Assembly (NCBI GenBank): GCA_035510455.1
Contig: DATKHB010000020.1
Span: forward strand, 1 to 64,000
Source: DATKGL01 sp035510455
Lineage (GTDB): Bacteria; Patescibacteriota; Saccharimonadia; Saccharimonadales; UBA4665
Reading direction: 5' to 3'
Length of the DNA: 64,000 nt
This document shows positions 1 through 8,513 of the stretch, piece by piece (position 1 is the stretch's first letter; each line of letters starts with the position of its first letter). A program made the position numbers and the translations under genes. Under the pieces are notes generated by a model that was given only the letters and a program-made list of their open reading frames with translations, had not been told where the DNA came from and searched no databases.

Positions 1-1
1 A

Positions 2-724
2 GCAATAGGTGAGAATGTTAAGGGTTTACTAACTCACGAAAATGGCAATACTTTACGATCAATGGTTAATATACTGGAAGAACTCGGATATAAAGTAACT
101 TATAAAGTTCTAAGAGCGCAGTACCTTGATGTCCCTCAAAAGCGTGAACGTCTTGTTATATTTGCATTGAGAAACGACATTAAAAATCCAATAATTTATC
201 CCAAAGAGAAAGACTACACAGTTTCCTTAAAAGAAGCGATTGGTGATTATCCAAAATCGGCAGGTCAAGAGTACTCAGGCAGAAAAAAGGAGATAATGTC
301 CCTAGTCCCCGAAGGCGGGTATTGGAGAAGCTTACCTGAAGATATACAAAAAGAATATATGATGACAAGTTATTACATGGGCGGAGGTAAGACTGGTATG
401 GCTAGAAGATTATCATGGGACGAACCTAGTCTTACACTAACTTGTACACCAGCACAGAAGCAGACTGAAAGATGTCACCCTGAATTTACTCGTCCATTAA
501 ATGTTCGTGAGTACGCAAGGATTCAGATGTTTCCTGATGAATGGGAATTTAGTGGCTCAGTATCATCACAATACAAACAAATAGGTAATGCAGTTCCAGT
601 TAACCTGGGTTATCACATGGGTTTAGCAGCTATCTCAACTTTAGACGGTAAGTATGACCACGAAACACAAGAAGTTCTTGAGCCAGTAGCAACTGAAAGT
701 CAACTTGAATTGCTGGTCGTTTAG
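2..724 (+). CDS. DNA (cytosine-5-)-methyltransferase, C-terminal part (5' end outside window)
   Basis: C-terminal about 240 residues of a C5-cytosine DNA methyltransferase. The frame is open from base 2, upstream of the first ATG at 62, and starts inside conserved motif VI (Glu-Asn-Val at bases 11-19), so the gene begins before the window. Also visible are motif VIII (QKRERL), the motif IX region (RPLNVREYARIQ) and motif X (GNAVP). The S-adenosylmethionine-binding motif I and the catalytic Pro-Cys motif IV lie outside. No restriction endonuclease is recognisable in the next 250 bases, so whether it belongs to a restriction-modification pair or is solitary cannot be decided here. Family assignment is firm; target sequence unknown. 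Confidence 0.93.
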   Translation, partial: AIGENVKGLLTHENGNTLRSMVNILEELGYKVTYKVLRAQYLDVPQKRERLVIFALRNDIKNPIIYPKEKDYTVSLKEAIGDYPKSAGQEYSGRKKEIMSLVPEGGYWRSLPEDIQKEYMMTSYYMGGGKTGMARRLSWDEPSLTLTCTPAQKQTERCHPEFTRPLNVREYARIQMFPDEWEFSGSVSSQYKQIGNAVPVNLGYHMGLAAISTLDGKYDHETQEVLEPVATESQLELLVV

Positions 725-981
725 TCTAATTACCTTATTTTAAGTACTGTGTAACTCCCTAGTCCCACTTAACGTTGCTTGAGGTTTACATACTCTTGAT
801 AAGGAATATCCAAAATTTTCCTCCATGACGAAATTTCTTCTCTAATAAGGTTGAAACTTTTTCCCACTTGCTGCACCAAGCATAACCGTTTTGAATTGTC
901 GTGATAATAGTATATCTAACCAGGCCAAAGGTTAGAGAAGCGTTCAAAAAAAGCGATTCTTAGAAATTTGACTTGAAGTAG

Positions 982-1530
982 CTAGCAAGTACCGTTCCTA
1001 AGAACCACGCTTGGATCACTCGAAAAATTCCAGCCATAGTAAAGTGCTGATATCTGGTAAGTAGTGTCCTCAATAACGTTACTGGAGCCAGTATTAGCAT
1101 CTGAATCAGAATCAGACGCATCACTACAGAGGTCAGTTTGTACCTGAGACTCAGTAGCACCGTATCCCAGAGTCATTACCTTGGGTTCGAGGGCTGCCAA
1201 AGCATTCCATTCCAAGGTGTTCAGATAACCGTTTGCACATTTTACTGGCTCTGAGTTGCCGTTACTTTGGTAAGTCAGGGTTTGACTACATTCTGGAGTT
1301 TTGGAGGGGACAGTTGCCGGTGACAATATGGCGTAGGAAGAATTAGTGGATGGGGCAGACTTATTTGTCGCAGTAGAACTGCTGGATGAAGAGGCCTTAT
1401 CGGGCTTGGTGTTAGCGTGGATAACCAAAAGACTAATCGTTGCCAGTATTATAACCACAAACAGCAAAACCAAAACTTCCACTATTGTGAACCCGGCTGA
1501 TCTTCTTTGTAATTTGCCCATCGTTTGCAT
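982..1530 (-). CDS. type IV pilin-like protein
   Basis: 182-residue prepilin-like protein. The short basic leader ends in Gly before the class III cleavage signature G-FTIVE, with Glu at mature position 5, followed by a hydrophobic helix at about residues 15-38. The rest is Ser/Ala/Thr-rich and exported, with paired cysteines near the end (Cys-Ser-Asp and a terminal Cys) that could form the C-terminal disulfide loop of minor pilins. It stands alone, with no assembly ATPase or prepilin peptidase in the window, so it must use a pilus machine encoded elsewhere. The ATG at 1530 was used; a second ATG three codons in is equally possible. Confidence 0.8.
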   Translation of the reverse strand: MQTMGKLQRRSAGFTIVEVLVLLFVVIILATISLLVIHANTKPDKASSSSSSTATNKSAPSTNSSYAILSPATVPSKTPECSQTLTYQSNGNSEPVKCANGYLNTLEWNALAALEPKVMTLGYGATESQVQTDLCSDASDSDSDANTGSSNVIEDTTYQISALYYGWNFSSDPSVVLRNGTC

Positions 1531-1699
1531 TATCTATTGACGAATATAACACACAATAATTTTGATGTCAGTCGCTAAGCTCTCTATTGAAAACGACTGC
1601 GGCCGTAATTTACTCGGTTTTGGCTAAGATGAAAATAGATTGTTATAAGGTTAACGATAATATATACTTCCTCTTGAAATTAACTAAAAAGAGAAAAAC

Positions 1700-2602
1700 A
1701 TGAAAAAAAGAAACCCATTTGCGGTGTTCGCACTCAGCATAGTAACCCTTGGTATATATGACATATACTGGCTCGTATAGAACTCAGGAGCTTTGCAACA
1801 TTTCCAGTGGTGTCCTGTACTGCAGACTTAAGTGTACACGTTTAGTATTGTAGAACTCTAGGTATTTGTTAATCTTTGTTTGCAAACGTTGGTTTGTATC
1901 CCTGTAAGTTAGATACCTACCAAGACACTCATCCTGGATAATCCTGTTGTATCTCTCAATGTGAGCATTGTCATTAGGTCTATGTAGTCTAGAGTGTCTA
2001 GTAGGTATACCTTTTCTTCTTAGTACTTCCTCAAAGTACCTGGAATACTCTGGTCCATTATCTGCTGGCTAGTTAAAACAAAAAAAGTCCTTAACAGGAA
2101 AACAACTATCCATACCCCCACAATCTGGCTGCTTTTCTTGCCGGCAATAATAGGTTTTGTAGCATTGATTTTAGTATTTGCCGTTGCTGGGAATAATGCT
2201 ATGAACTCTACCACCATGACAACTTCGCTTTATGGCCAGAACCTAAATAGCACCACCCCTACTGGTACCGGCAAGTCGTTGCTCGTATTCTTCCTGGTTT
2301 ATATTGTAGCTATCGTTGCTTTTATGTTTATTACTTTTTTCTGGTTCTTTAAATTTTCAAAAGCTATTAACCAGTATACCCATGGGCTGATGGGAACCGG
2401 TGTTACTTTCCTGCTGTTATGGTTACTCCATTTCATCGGCGTAGCGATAGTCCAAGATAGCTTCAATGACATGTTATCTAGCGACGGGACTAATAGCCCT
2501 CAACCACCACCAGTAATGCCTGCCGGCCCACCAGTGGTTACGCCTTCTGGTCCATCGGCGGGGGTGCCCCCTGGACCGGTAGTCCAAGCAGTTGCTTTTT
2601 AG
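1700..2602 (+). pseudogene. DUF4234-like membrane protein gene split by a transposase remnant
   Basis: Two halves of one gene. The left half starts at ATG 1700 after a purine-rich stretch and reads MKKRNPFAVF...IYWLV before TAG at 1778. The right half resumes at 2066 with WLVKTKK and continues in the same frame to 2602. Joined, they give a small membrane protein: the N-terminal TLGIYxIYWL signature typical of DUF4234 proteins, two hydrophobic segments, and a Pro/Gly-rich tail (PPPVMPAGPP). The 297-base interruption equals 99 codons. It is bounded by a repeated CTGGCT, and WLV is duplicated at both junctions. Translation from an internal ATG at 2138 could give a 154-residue product, but the native N-terminus is lost. 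Confidence 0.72.
1784..2064 (-). mobile_element. 3' remnant of a DDE (rve/IS3- or IS481-type) transposase
   Basis: Read on the minus strand, the insert inside the DUF4234-like gene encodes about 93 residues ending at a TGA at 1784. The product has the integrase-core signature ADNGPEYSRYF (second catalytic Asp), then HSRLHRPNDNAHIERYNR (the catalytic Glu region), and a C-terminus of the form EFYNTKRVHLSLQYRTP. This is the C-terminal half of an rve-fold transposase. The first Asp, the N-terminal helix-turn-helix and both terminal inverted repeats are absent, so it cannot move on its own. There is no start codon. Confidence 0.85.
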
Positions 2603-2691
2603 GGTTATTAGACGGGCCCAAGATCAGCTGAATATCTACCTTAAAGTTACAACAAATTAGCAATCTAAAGGTGATATACAAGTTGTCTTCG

Positions 2692-2700
2692 TGCTATAAT
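2692..2700 (+). promoter_or_regulatory. extended -10 promoter of lemA
   Basis: TGCTATAAT, a perfect -10 hexamer with an upstream TGn extension, lies 29 bases before the TTG start of lemA. There is no strong -35. The same nonamer recurs before the ftsA-like gene and before the final KH-domain gene. Confidence 0.65.
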
Positions 2701-2729
2701 GTAGACAAGGGACAAAGGGAGTTTTACGC

Positions 2730-3296
2730 TTGATTGAAGTCATAATCGTAATAGTTGTAATAGTTATATTGCTGGCAATAGCGGCTAGTATGTATAACGG
2801 CCTAGTAAGACTAAACGTACGCAGCACTGAAGCCTGGAGCGATATAACAGTTCAGCTCAAAAGACGAGCAGATCTTATACCAAATCTTGTAGAAAGTGTT
2901 AAGGCATACGCTGCTCACGAAAAATCTATTTTCGAAGATGTAGCTAAGGCTCGGGCGAACTTACTAAAAGCCGAAGGACCGGCTGATACGGCTAAGGCCG
3001 AGAATCAATTCCAGCAAACCATGAAGAGTTTGTTTGCTATCGCTGAAAATTATCCAGATCTTAAGGCTAGCGAGAACTTCCGCCAGCTGCAGGCAGAATT
3101 GGTTGACACCGAAGACAAGATCCAGGCTTCCAGACGCTTTTATAACGGCGTAGTCAGAGATTTCAACACGAAGCGCAAGGTTTTTCCGACTAGGATTTTT
3201 GCCAACAGGCTTGGGTTCAACGAAGACAAGCAATTCTTTGAAGTTGATGAAGCAGAAAATGCCAGCATCCAAGAGCCAGTAAAAGTGAAGTTTTAA
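2730..3296 (+). CDS. lemA: LemA family membrane protein
   Basis: 188 residues of the LemA family: one N-terminal transmembrane helix (about residues 2-23, very rich in Ile and Val) followed by an elongated helical domain carrying the family hallmarks YNGLV, RRADLIPNLVESVK and the C-terminal RFYNGVVRDFNTK. The biochemical function of LemA is not established; in bacteria it is often found next to HtpX-type proteases or TPM-domain proteins. Here htpX starts 18 bases downstream, the classic lemA-htpX pair, which suggests membrane-protein quality control. The start is TTG at 2730, chosen because AAAGGGA lies about 10 bases upstream. Confidence 0.95.
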   Translation: MIEVIIVIVVIVILLAIAASMYNGLVRLNVRSTEAWSDITVQLKRRADLIPNLVESVKAYAAHEKSIFEDVAKARANLLKAEGPADTAKAENQFQQTMKSLFAIAENYPDLKASENFRQLQAELVDTEDKIQASRRFYNGVVRDFNTKRKVFPTRIFANRLGFNEDKQFFEVDEAENASIQEPVKVKF

Positions 3297-3314
3297 CCTA
3301 TTTGAATCTTATTT

Positions 3315-4205
3315 ATGTACAGCCAGATTGCCGCTAATAAACGCCGCACAGTATTAATTATGTTCGTTTTCTTGCTTTTCATTGGAGCCTTGTCTTGGGT
3401 TTTTGCTGAATATTTAGGCCAACCGCAGACGGCATACATCGTTTTAACCGCCGGTATCGTCTATGCCATAATCAGTTATTTTGTCGGCAGCCGAACTTCA
3501 CTGGCGGTTAACGGAGCCCAGGAGATAACAAAGAAAGATAATCCCAGACTTTGGCGAATAATCGAAAATTTGAGCATAGCTGACGGACTATCGACGCCCC
3601 GGGTATTTATAATTGATGATCCTTCTCCTAACGCCTTTGCTACCGGTCGCGATCCCTCGCATGCCGCCGTTTGCGCCACTAGTGGTCTTTTAGACATTAT
3701 GAATGATAATGAACTTGAATCAGTGTTTGCCCATGAACTCGGACACGTAAAGAATTATGATATCAGGGTTAGCATGATCGCTTTTGCATTAGTGGCAGTG
3801 GTCGCATTGCTCGCCGACGTAATTCTGCGTTTTACTTTTTTTGGAGTCGGCGACAGAGAAAGACAAAATCAAGGGCAGGGCGGGCAGATATTCTTGATTG
3901 TCGGTATAATTGCCGCCGTTTTAGCTCCAATCATTGCTACGCTTATCCAATTGGCCGTTTCACGCCAAAGAGAATATCTGGCAGACGCCACCAGCGCCTT
4001 GACTACCAGGTATCCTGAAGGGTTAATTAGTGCTCTGAAAAAAATCGAACAAACCGGTAGCGTTTTGAAGAAACAAAACACGGCTACTGCTCATTTTTTC
4101 TTCGTTAATCCATTGAGAGGGCACAGCATAACCAATCTTTTTAGTACTCACCCACCAATACCCGATAGAATTGCCAGGCTGGAACGCATGGAGGATCACG
4201 CGTAA
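3315..4205 (+). CDS. htpX: HtpX-type M48 membrane metalloprotease
   Basis: 296-residue zinc metalloprotease of the inner membrane. Two N-terminal transmembrane helices are followed by the cytosolic catalytic domain with HELGH (zinc-binding His-Glu-x-x-His) at about residue 140, two more membrane helices, and the downstream ligand region REYLADATSA that supplies the third zinc ligand Glu. The C-terminal STHPPIPDRIARL matches the family end. HtpX degrades misfolded membrane proteins; pairing with lemA supports that role. Length and all catalytic residues are normal. Confidence 0.96.
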   Translation: MYSQIAANKRRTVLIMFVFLLFIGALSWVFAEYLGQPQTAYIVLTAGIVYAIISYFVGSRTSLAVNGAQEITKKDNPRLWRIIENLSIADGLSTPRVFIIDDPSPNAFATGRDPSHAAVCATSGLLDIMNDNELESVFAHELGHVKNYDIRVSMIAFALVAVVALLADVILRFTFFGVGDRERQNQGQGGQIFLIVGIIAAVLAPIIATLIQLAVSRQREYLADATSALTTRYPEGLISALKKIEQTGSVLKKQNTATAHFFFVNPLRGHSITNLFSTHPPIPDRIARLERMEDHA

Positions 4206-4232
4206 ATTTTTAAAGGATGCGGGATATAAAAA

Positions 4233-5255
4233 ATGCCTAAATCTTCATCGTCACCCCGCAAAAATAAAAAAGTCCCTGCTAAAGGCAGCAAAACCGGGAA
4301 GGTTAGCAAGACTGCGGGTTCAAGCAGTGCTAGTCAAAGCGCTGCAAGAAGACTTAAGCCATCAAAACACAAAGTACTTAAAAAAAATAAGATTGAATTT
4401 GTCTCAAAAAAACCACTGCCCAGCGCTTTTAAGATCTTCGGCAGATCATTGCTGGTTTTGAAACGTAGTTGGAAAGTATTTTTAGTAATAACAATTGCCT
4501 ACGCCATATTGAGTTTACTGCTAGTACATGGCATATCTAACAGCACCAGCCTAAATTCCCTAAAATCATCGCTAAACAGTTCATCTGGTGGGACCGGCGG
4601 CAACGTGTCTACGTCCACGGCGCTTCTTGTCTATATAGTTGGCGGAGGAGCAAATCCTAACAACGCCCCAGCGGCGGCCGGGACTTACCAAACAATACTA
4701 CTGATCGTATTTAGCTTGGCTTTTATCTGGTCTTTGCGCCAGCTCTATAATAGTGCCAAGATCCGAGCCCGAGACTCCTTCTATAGAGGCATGTACCCGC
4801 TTATCCAATTCATGCTGGTAATGATAGTGGTTGTTATCCAGTTGATTCCGGTATTAATCGGGGCCTTATTCTTTAGTACCGTAGAAGCTAACGGCATAGC
4901 AGCGTCTGGTCTGGAACAAATAATATGGGGCATTGTCTTTATAGCTCTTGCCTGCTTGAGTTTCTACATGGTATGCTCGTCAATTTTTGCCTTTTACGCT
5001 GTTACCCTGCCGGACATGACGCCCATGAAAGCCCTAAGGTCTACGAGGTTGCTTGTCCGTTATCGCCGGATAATTATTTTTAGAAAGATTTTCTTTTTAG
5101 TGCTAGCTTTAGCAGTTATCGGATCGATTATCACACTGCCATTTTTGTTAATCGCAACGTCCTTAGCTGGCTGGATCTTTTTCGTTTTGACTATCGTCGC
5201 GTTGCCGGTAGTCCACAGCTATATGTATTCTTTATATAGGGAACTAATGCTATGA
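4233..5255 (+). CDS. multi-pass membrane protein of unknown function with basic N-terminal tail
   Basis: 340 residues, family not recognised. The first about 65 residues are a Lys/Ser/Ala-rich, strongly basic cytosolic tail. After it come about five or six hydrophobic segments (roughly residues 80-100, 150-168, 190-212, 228-255, 280-330) and a Ser/Gly/Asn-rich extracellular loop between the first two. The stop overlaps the ligA start by four bases (ATGA), so the two genes are translationally linked, although this says little about function. The arrangement of membrane helices faintly recalls integral membrane domains of glycerophosphodiester-phosphodiesterase proteins, but I would not assign that. 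Confidence 0.8.
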   Translation: MPKSSSSPRKNKKVPAKGSKTGKVSKTAGSSSASQSAARRLKPSKHKVLKKNKIEFVSKKPLPSAFKIFGRSLLVLKRSWKVFLVITIAYAILSLLLVHGISNSTSLNSLKSSLNSSSGGTGGNVSTSTALLVYIVGGGANPNNAPAAAGTYQTILLIVFSLAFIWSLRQLYNSAKIRARDSFYRGMYPLIQFMLVMIVVVIQLIPVLIGALFFSTVEANGIAASGLEQIIWGIVFIALACLSFYMVCSSIFAFYAVTLPDMTPMKALRSTRLLVRYRRIIIFRKIFFLVLALAVIGSIITLPFLLIATSLAGWIFFVLTIVALPVVHSYMYSLYRELML

Positions 5256-7288
5256 CCAAACTAAGCCTGCCTCAGGCTAAGAAACGGCTGATGGAACTCC
5301 GTAAACTTTTGAACCAGTATAGCCACGAGTATCATGTTCTAGATGAGCCCAGTGCTTCCGATGCCATCTATGATGGGCTGATGAATGAGCTTAAAGACCT
5401 TGAGTCGAAGCATTCGGATTTAATTACTGGTGATTCACCAACCCAAAGAGTAGGCGGTGAAACCCTAAAAGAGTTTACCAAGGTTCAGCATTCTAGTCGG
5501 GTACTTAGCCTCAATGATGTTTTTAGTCGCGATGACGTTATTGCTTGGGTGAAACGTATCACCAAACTTGTACCAGAAACGAAAACTGAATTTTTTGCTG
5601 ATATTAAGATGGATGGATTGGGCTGTGTGCTTGTCTATGAAGATGGGCTATTCGTTCAGGCTATTACCCGCGGCGATGGTTTAGTCGGCGAAGACGTAAC
5701 TATGAATGTTAAAACAATAAAGAGTGTTCCATTGTCTCTCCGATCACATAAAGGCTATGAACAATTTTTAACTGGTCGCACCGAAGTAAGGGGCGAGATA
5801 ATTATGTATAAAAAGGACTTCGAGGCCCTCAACAAGGAAAGAGAAAGGCTCGGTCTAGCAACATTCGCTAACCCCCGAAATCTAGCGGCCGGGACTATCC
5901 GCCAGCTCGACCCAAAATTAGTAGCCGCAAGGCCGCTTGGGTTTCGGGCATTTGATCTACTTCCTAAGAACAACTTAATTGCTCCAAAATCCAACGAACT
6001 AGTTTATAAAAGTCTCAGTAATCTTGGGCTTACTATCAACCCCCAAGCTACTACTTGCAAGGATTTAAACAAGCTGATGACTTTTATTGAAAAATGGGAC
6101 ACTAAACGACACGACTTGTCTTTTAACACGGATGGCATAGTGGTTAAAATAAATGACCGTGAACTTTATAGACAACTTGGCGTGGTTGGTAAAAACCCTC
6201 GAGCGGCGGTCGCCTATAAGTACCCGGCCGTAGAAGCCACCACTACCGTTAAAGACATAGTACTAAGCATCGGGCGTACCGGTGCAGTTACGCCGGTAGC
6301 CGTATTTGACCCGGTGGTAGTTGCTGGTTCCACGGTTAAGCACGCCAGTCTTCATAACTCCGATGAAATTGCTCGAAAAGACGTGCGCGTAGGCGATACG
6401 GCGGTAATCTTCAAGGCTGGTGACATAATCCCACAGATTGATCGGATCATAATCGAACTCCGGCGTAAATCTTCTAAGAAATTTGATATGGAAAAGGAAC
6501 TAAAAAGACAATATCCCGAACTAGCTTTCGTGCGGCCTGAAGGTGAAGCGGTGTATAGAATTAAGGGTGCCACCCGACGCATTTTGCTATCAAAAGCTCT
6601 AGAACATTTTGCCAGTAAAAGCGCGCTGGATATCGACACTTTAGGAGAAAAAAATGTCATGGCTCTTGTTAACGCTGGTCTGGTCCATGATCTAGCAGAC
6701 ATTTACCTGATAAACAAAGACAAGGTTATAAAACTAGACCGATTTGCTGAATTATCGGCTAAGAATTTAGTAACCGCCATAAAGTCCTCAAAAAGCCCTC
6801 AGTTACCTAGATTTATATATGGGCTGGGTATTAGACACGTTGGATCACAAACGGCTATAGACCTTTCTGAAAATTTTGGGTCGCTGGATAAGTTGGCGCA
6901 AGCCACTTTGGATGATCTCGAAGAAGTTGAGGGTGTAGGTAAAATCGTTGCCGAGTCAATACTGGGTTGGTTTGCCGACACTGACAACCAGGATCTTCTT
7001 AATAAATTTGAGCGCTTGGGCATGAAACCGGTCTTTAAGTCTCATAAAATGGGTCCGCTAAAAAACATCAACTTTGCTATCACTGGCGGTTTAGAGACAA
7101 TGAGCCGTGAGATAGCCGCCGAGAGAATCCAAATACTTGGCGGTACTTTCCAAACAAGTGTCGGCAAAGAAACCGATTACCTGGTAGTCGGAAAGAACGT
7201 TGGTGAAAATAAATTGGTTAATGCTCAAAAACTAGGCACTAAACAAATAGATGAAAAAGACCTGATCAAATTGCTTGACAGACACTAG
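5252..7288 (+). CDS. ligA: NAD-dependent DNA ligase (zinc-finger cysteines absent)
   Basis: 678-residue NAD+-dependent DNA ligase, normal length. In order: Ia domain (HEYHVLDEPSASDAIYDGL), adenylation domain with catalytic Lys119 in K-M-D-G (usually K-L-D-G), OB fold, zinc-finger region, helix-hairpin-helix repeats (GLGIRHVG, LEEVEGVGKIVAESI) and a C-terminal BRCT domain (about 600-678). In the usual Cys4 zinc finger the four cysteine positions are Tyr421, Leu424, Ile437 and Arg442, while spacing and flanking sequence (EGEAVYR, FASKSALDID) are preserved. This looks like evolved zinc independence, not decay. It joins nicks in replication and repair. Confidence 0.97.
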   Translation: MTKLSLPQAKKRLMELRKLLNQYSHEYHVLDEPSASDAIYDGLMNELKDLESKHSDLITGDSPTQRVGGETLKEFTKVQHSSRVLSLNDVFSRDDVIAWVKRITKLVPETKTEFFADIKMDGLGCVLVYEDGLFVQAITRGDGLVGEDVTMNVKTIKSVPLSLRSHKGYEQFLTGRTEVRGEIIMYKKDFEALNKERERLGLATFANPRNLAAGTIRQLDPKLVAARPLGFRAFDLLPKNNLIAPKSNELVYKSLSNLGLTINPQATTCKDLNKLMTFIEKWDTKRHDLSFNTDGIVVKINDRELYRQLGVVGKNPRAAVAYKYPAVEATTTVKDIVLSIGRTGAVTPVAVFDPVVVAGSTVKHASLHNSDEIARKDVRVGDTAVIFKAGDIIPQIDRIIIELRRKSSKKFDMEKELKRQYPELAFVRPEGEAVYRIKGATRRILLSKALEHFASKSALDIDTLGEKNVMALVNAGLVHDLADIYLINKDKVIKLDRFAELSAKNLVTAIKSSKSPQLPRFIYGLGIRHVGSQTAIDLSENFGSLDKLAQATLDDLEEVEGVGKIVAESILGWFADTDNQDLLNKFERLGMKPVFKSHKMGPLKNINFAITGGLETMSREIAAERIQILGGTFQTSVGKETDYLVVGKNVGENKLVNAQKLGTKQIDEKDLIKLLDRH

Positions 7289-7302
7289 AAAAACGTTATG
7301 CT
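7275..7302 (+). promoter_or_regulatory. promoter for the small RNA candidate downstream of ligA
   Basis: TTGACA at 7275-7280, inside the last codons of ligA, then a 16-base spacer and TATGCT at 7297-7302. The expected start point (about 7309) falls three or four bases before the first base-paired nucleotide of the RNA structure described next. Confidence 0.6.
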
Positions 7303-7308
7303 AAAAAG

Positions 7309-7413
7309 TGAATCGTGCGCTACGCGGCGCGTGAAACAAAAAATCTAAACAAAAGCCCGCCGCCGGGTGAGCGCGCACGAAATAAAAATATCCGAGTTAT
7401 ATCGGGTATTTTT
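7309..7413 (+). ncRNA. candidate small structured RNA with three-way junction
   Basis: About 105 nt between ligA and an intrinsic terminator. An outer 8-bp stem (TCGTGCGC 7313-7320 with GCGCACGA 7373-7380) encloses a 5-bp hairpin (7321-7333, loop GGC), a single-stranded A-rich linker (7334-7354) and a second 5-bp hairpin (7355-7368, loop CCGC). The terminator helix follows four bases later. With the promoter above it forms a complete transcription unit. I do not recognise the family; 6S, 4.5S, tmRNA and RNase P features are absent. The reading frame crossing it has no ribosome binding site and is not a convincing gene. Confidence 0.6.
7384..7413 (+). terminator. intrinsic terminator after ligA/small RNA
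   Basis: A 12-bp stem (AAAAATATCCGA with TCGGGTATTTTT, one G-T pair) and 6-base loop GTTATA, ending in a T tract. It marks the end of the lemA-ligA unit and of the small RNA. Confidence 0.85.
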
Positions 7414-7446
7414 ATTATGTTGTTACTTATAATATATAAACACGTA

Positions 7447-7530
7447 GCCTGGGGGGGTACAAACGAGACCCGCGACCCCTGTAGTTTTGACAGTGGTTTA
7501 ACCATTGGTTATCTGGTGGAGCTAACCGGA
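7447..7530. repeat. left copy of imperfect direct repeat bordering GC-rich island
   Basis: The block ACAAACGAGACCCGCGACCCC at 7459 onward and TCTGGTGGAGC at 7512 matches the right copy at 10690-10770 without gaps: both conserved blocks are 53 bases apart in each copy. The second block plus following bases (TGGTGGAGCTAACCGGA) resembles the 3' end of a minus-strand tRNA-Ala gene, but no complete tRNA can be folded here. It is a plausible left attachment-site remnant. Confidence 0.6.
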
Positions 7531-7720
7531 GTTTATTCAAACCGCGACTTTGGTCAACTTTTGTCTGATCTCTGTGTATCTCTCGGCATTTCGTGTTGAC
7601 ACAGCTGGTTCGTGACCCTTGTCATCCACGCCAATCACGCTTCTCGATCACCTCTCAGCCGATTAGTGTGATCGTCTGCACTGGTAAACCGTCGCTCTCT
7701 TGCTGCTCTAGACGATCTCG

Positions 7721-8272
7721 TCAACGCTCACGAGCTTGCTGCACTATTGCCGAGTAGGTATCGGTCGGAGGACCTCCTGCTGAGTACCTTTCCGTACTAG
7801 TCTCGCTTTCACTAGCAGTCGGAAAAGATCCTGGTGGTGCTACCTCTGGTAGAGCTCCATCAACCCCAGACGCGTCATCAGTAATATCGGGTGCTTCAAG
7901 AATTGGCTTGACGAAGCGTTTTGCCCACTCAAGCCCTTCCGGAGAAAGTTGTCCTGAATGTTCGGGGTGAGGATAAAGCTCGATCATGAAACGTGGATGC
8001 GGACCACCTTCTGGGACGTCCCATTCTCTCCACCTAAAGTAAGTGCCGACCTTCAACGGGACGTCTTGTTCGCCAACAGCAGACACCGGGAATCGTTTCG
8101 TAGCGTCTCTGCGGTCTTCTCTATCAAATGGCACTAGACGGGTATCAAACCATTCTTCACCCTTAATCCAGCCGACTTGTCCGACCCAGTCTTGGAGAAC
8201 CACGGGTTCGTGATGATCATCTAAAGTCTCGCCCATATAACTCTTTATGCGCTCGAGTTGGGAATTTGTCAA
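7721..8272 (-). CDS. hypothetical protein in GC-rich island
   Basis: 183 residues, family not recognised. The middle part (about residues 20-125) has the look of a folded soluble domain rich in Trp, Pro and acidic residues (LQDWVGQVGWIKGEEW, TYFRWREWDVPEGGP, PRFMIELYPHPEHSG). The last 50 residues are Pro/Ser/Thr/Glu-rich and probably disordered. The start is TTG at 8272; an internal ATG at codon 13 is an alternative. Codon choice matches the island and not the flanking genes, so it was probably acquired with it. Confidence 0.55.
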   Translation of the reverse strand: MTNSQLERIKSYMGETLDDHHEPVVLQDWVGQVGWIKGEEWFDTRLVPFDREDRRDATKRFPVSAVGEQDVPLKVGTYFRWREWDVPEGGPHPRFMIELYPHPEHSGQLSPEGLEWAKRFVKPILEAPDITDDASGVDGALPEVAPPGSFPTASESETSTERYSAGGPPTDTYSAIVQQARER

Positions 8273-8341
8273 ATATATAAAATCTAAATTGATAGCTAGT
8301 GTAATTCTAACTGGTGATTCTTAAAATGGTTTAAGTAGAGG

Positions 8342-8371
8342 CGTTTAGGTCTATCTTGGTGGACCTAAACG
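8342..8371. repeat. 10-bp perfect inverted repeat
   Basis: CGTTTAGGTC (8342-8351) and GACCTAAACG (8362-8371) separated by 10 bases, in the 240-base gap between two island genes. No T tract follows, so it is not an ordinary terminator; a protein-binding or recombination site is possible. Nothing else is seen in this gap. Confidence 0.5.
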
Positions 8372-8513
8372 GACACTTCGCGAACCGCCATCTCACCGCC
8401 CCTGTGCAGGGCCTTCTTGATCTCGCCGCTTCTCTCGTGAGGTAGCTATGCGCGGTATTGTTGTATGTCATACACCTTTTCGTTATTTCGTTTGTTCTTG
8501 AGCCAAGCTAAGC

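Noticed and set aside
769..912. Minus-strand frame of about 47 codons ending in EYVNLKQR
   Set aside because: It looks protein-like (NLIREEISSWRKILDIP) but has no start codon and a stop just upstream; too short to assign, possibly a gene remnant near the methyltransferase.
4171..4461. 96-residue frame bridging htpX and the next gene
   Set aside because: Out of frame with both well-supported genes and without family features.
7459..7560. Second tRNA gene at the left island border
   Set aside because: The 3' end resembles tRNA-Ala in reverse (TGGTGGAGC) but T arm, anticodon arm and acceptor cannot be paired; treated as a degenerate attachment-site copy.
7315..7599. 94-residue plus-strand open frame
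   Set aside because: It crosses the small-RNA structure, the terminator and the left repeat, has no ribosome binding site, and its similarity to the end of the 10458 frame comes from the shared DNA repeat.
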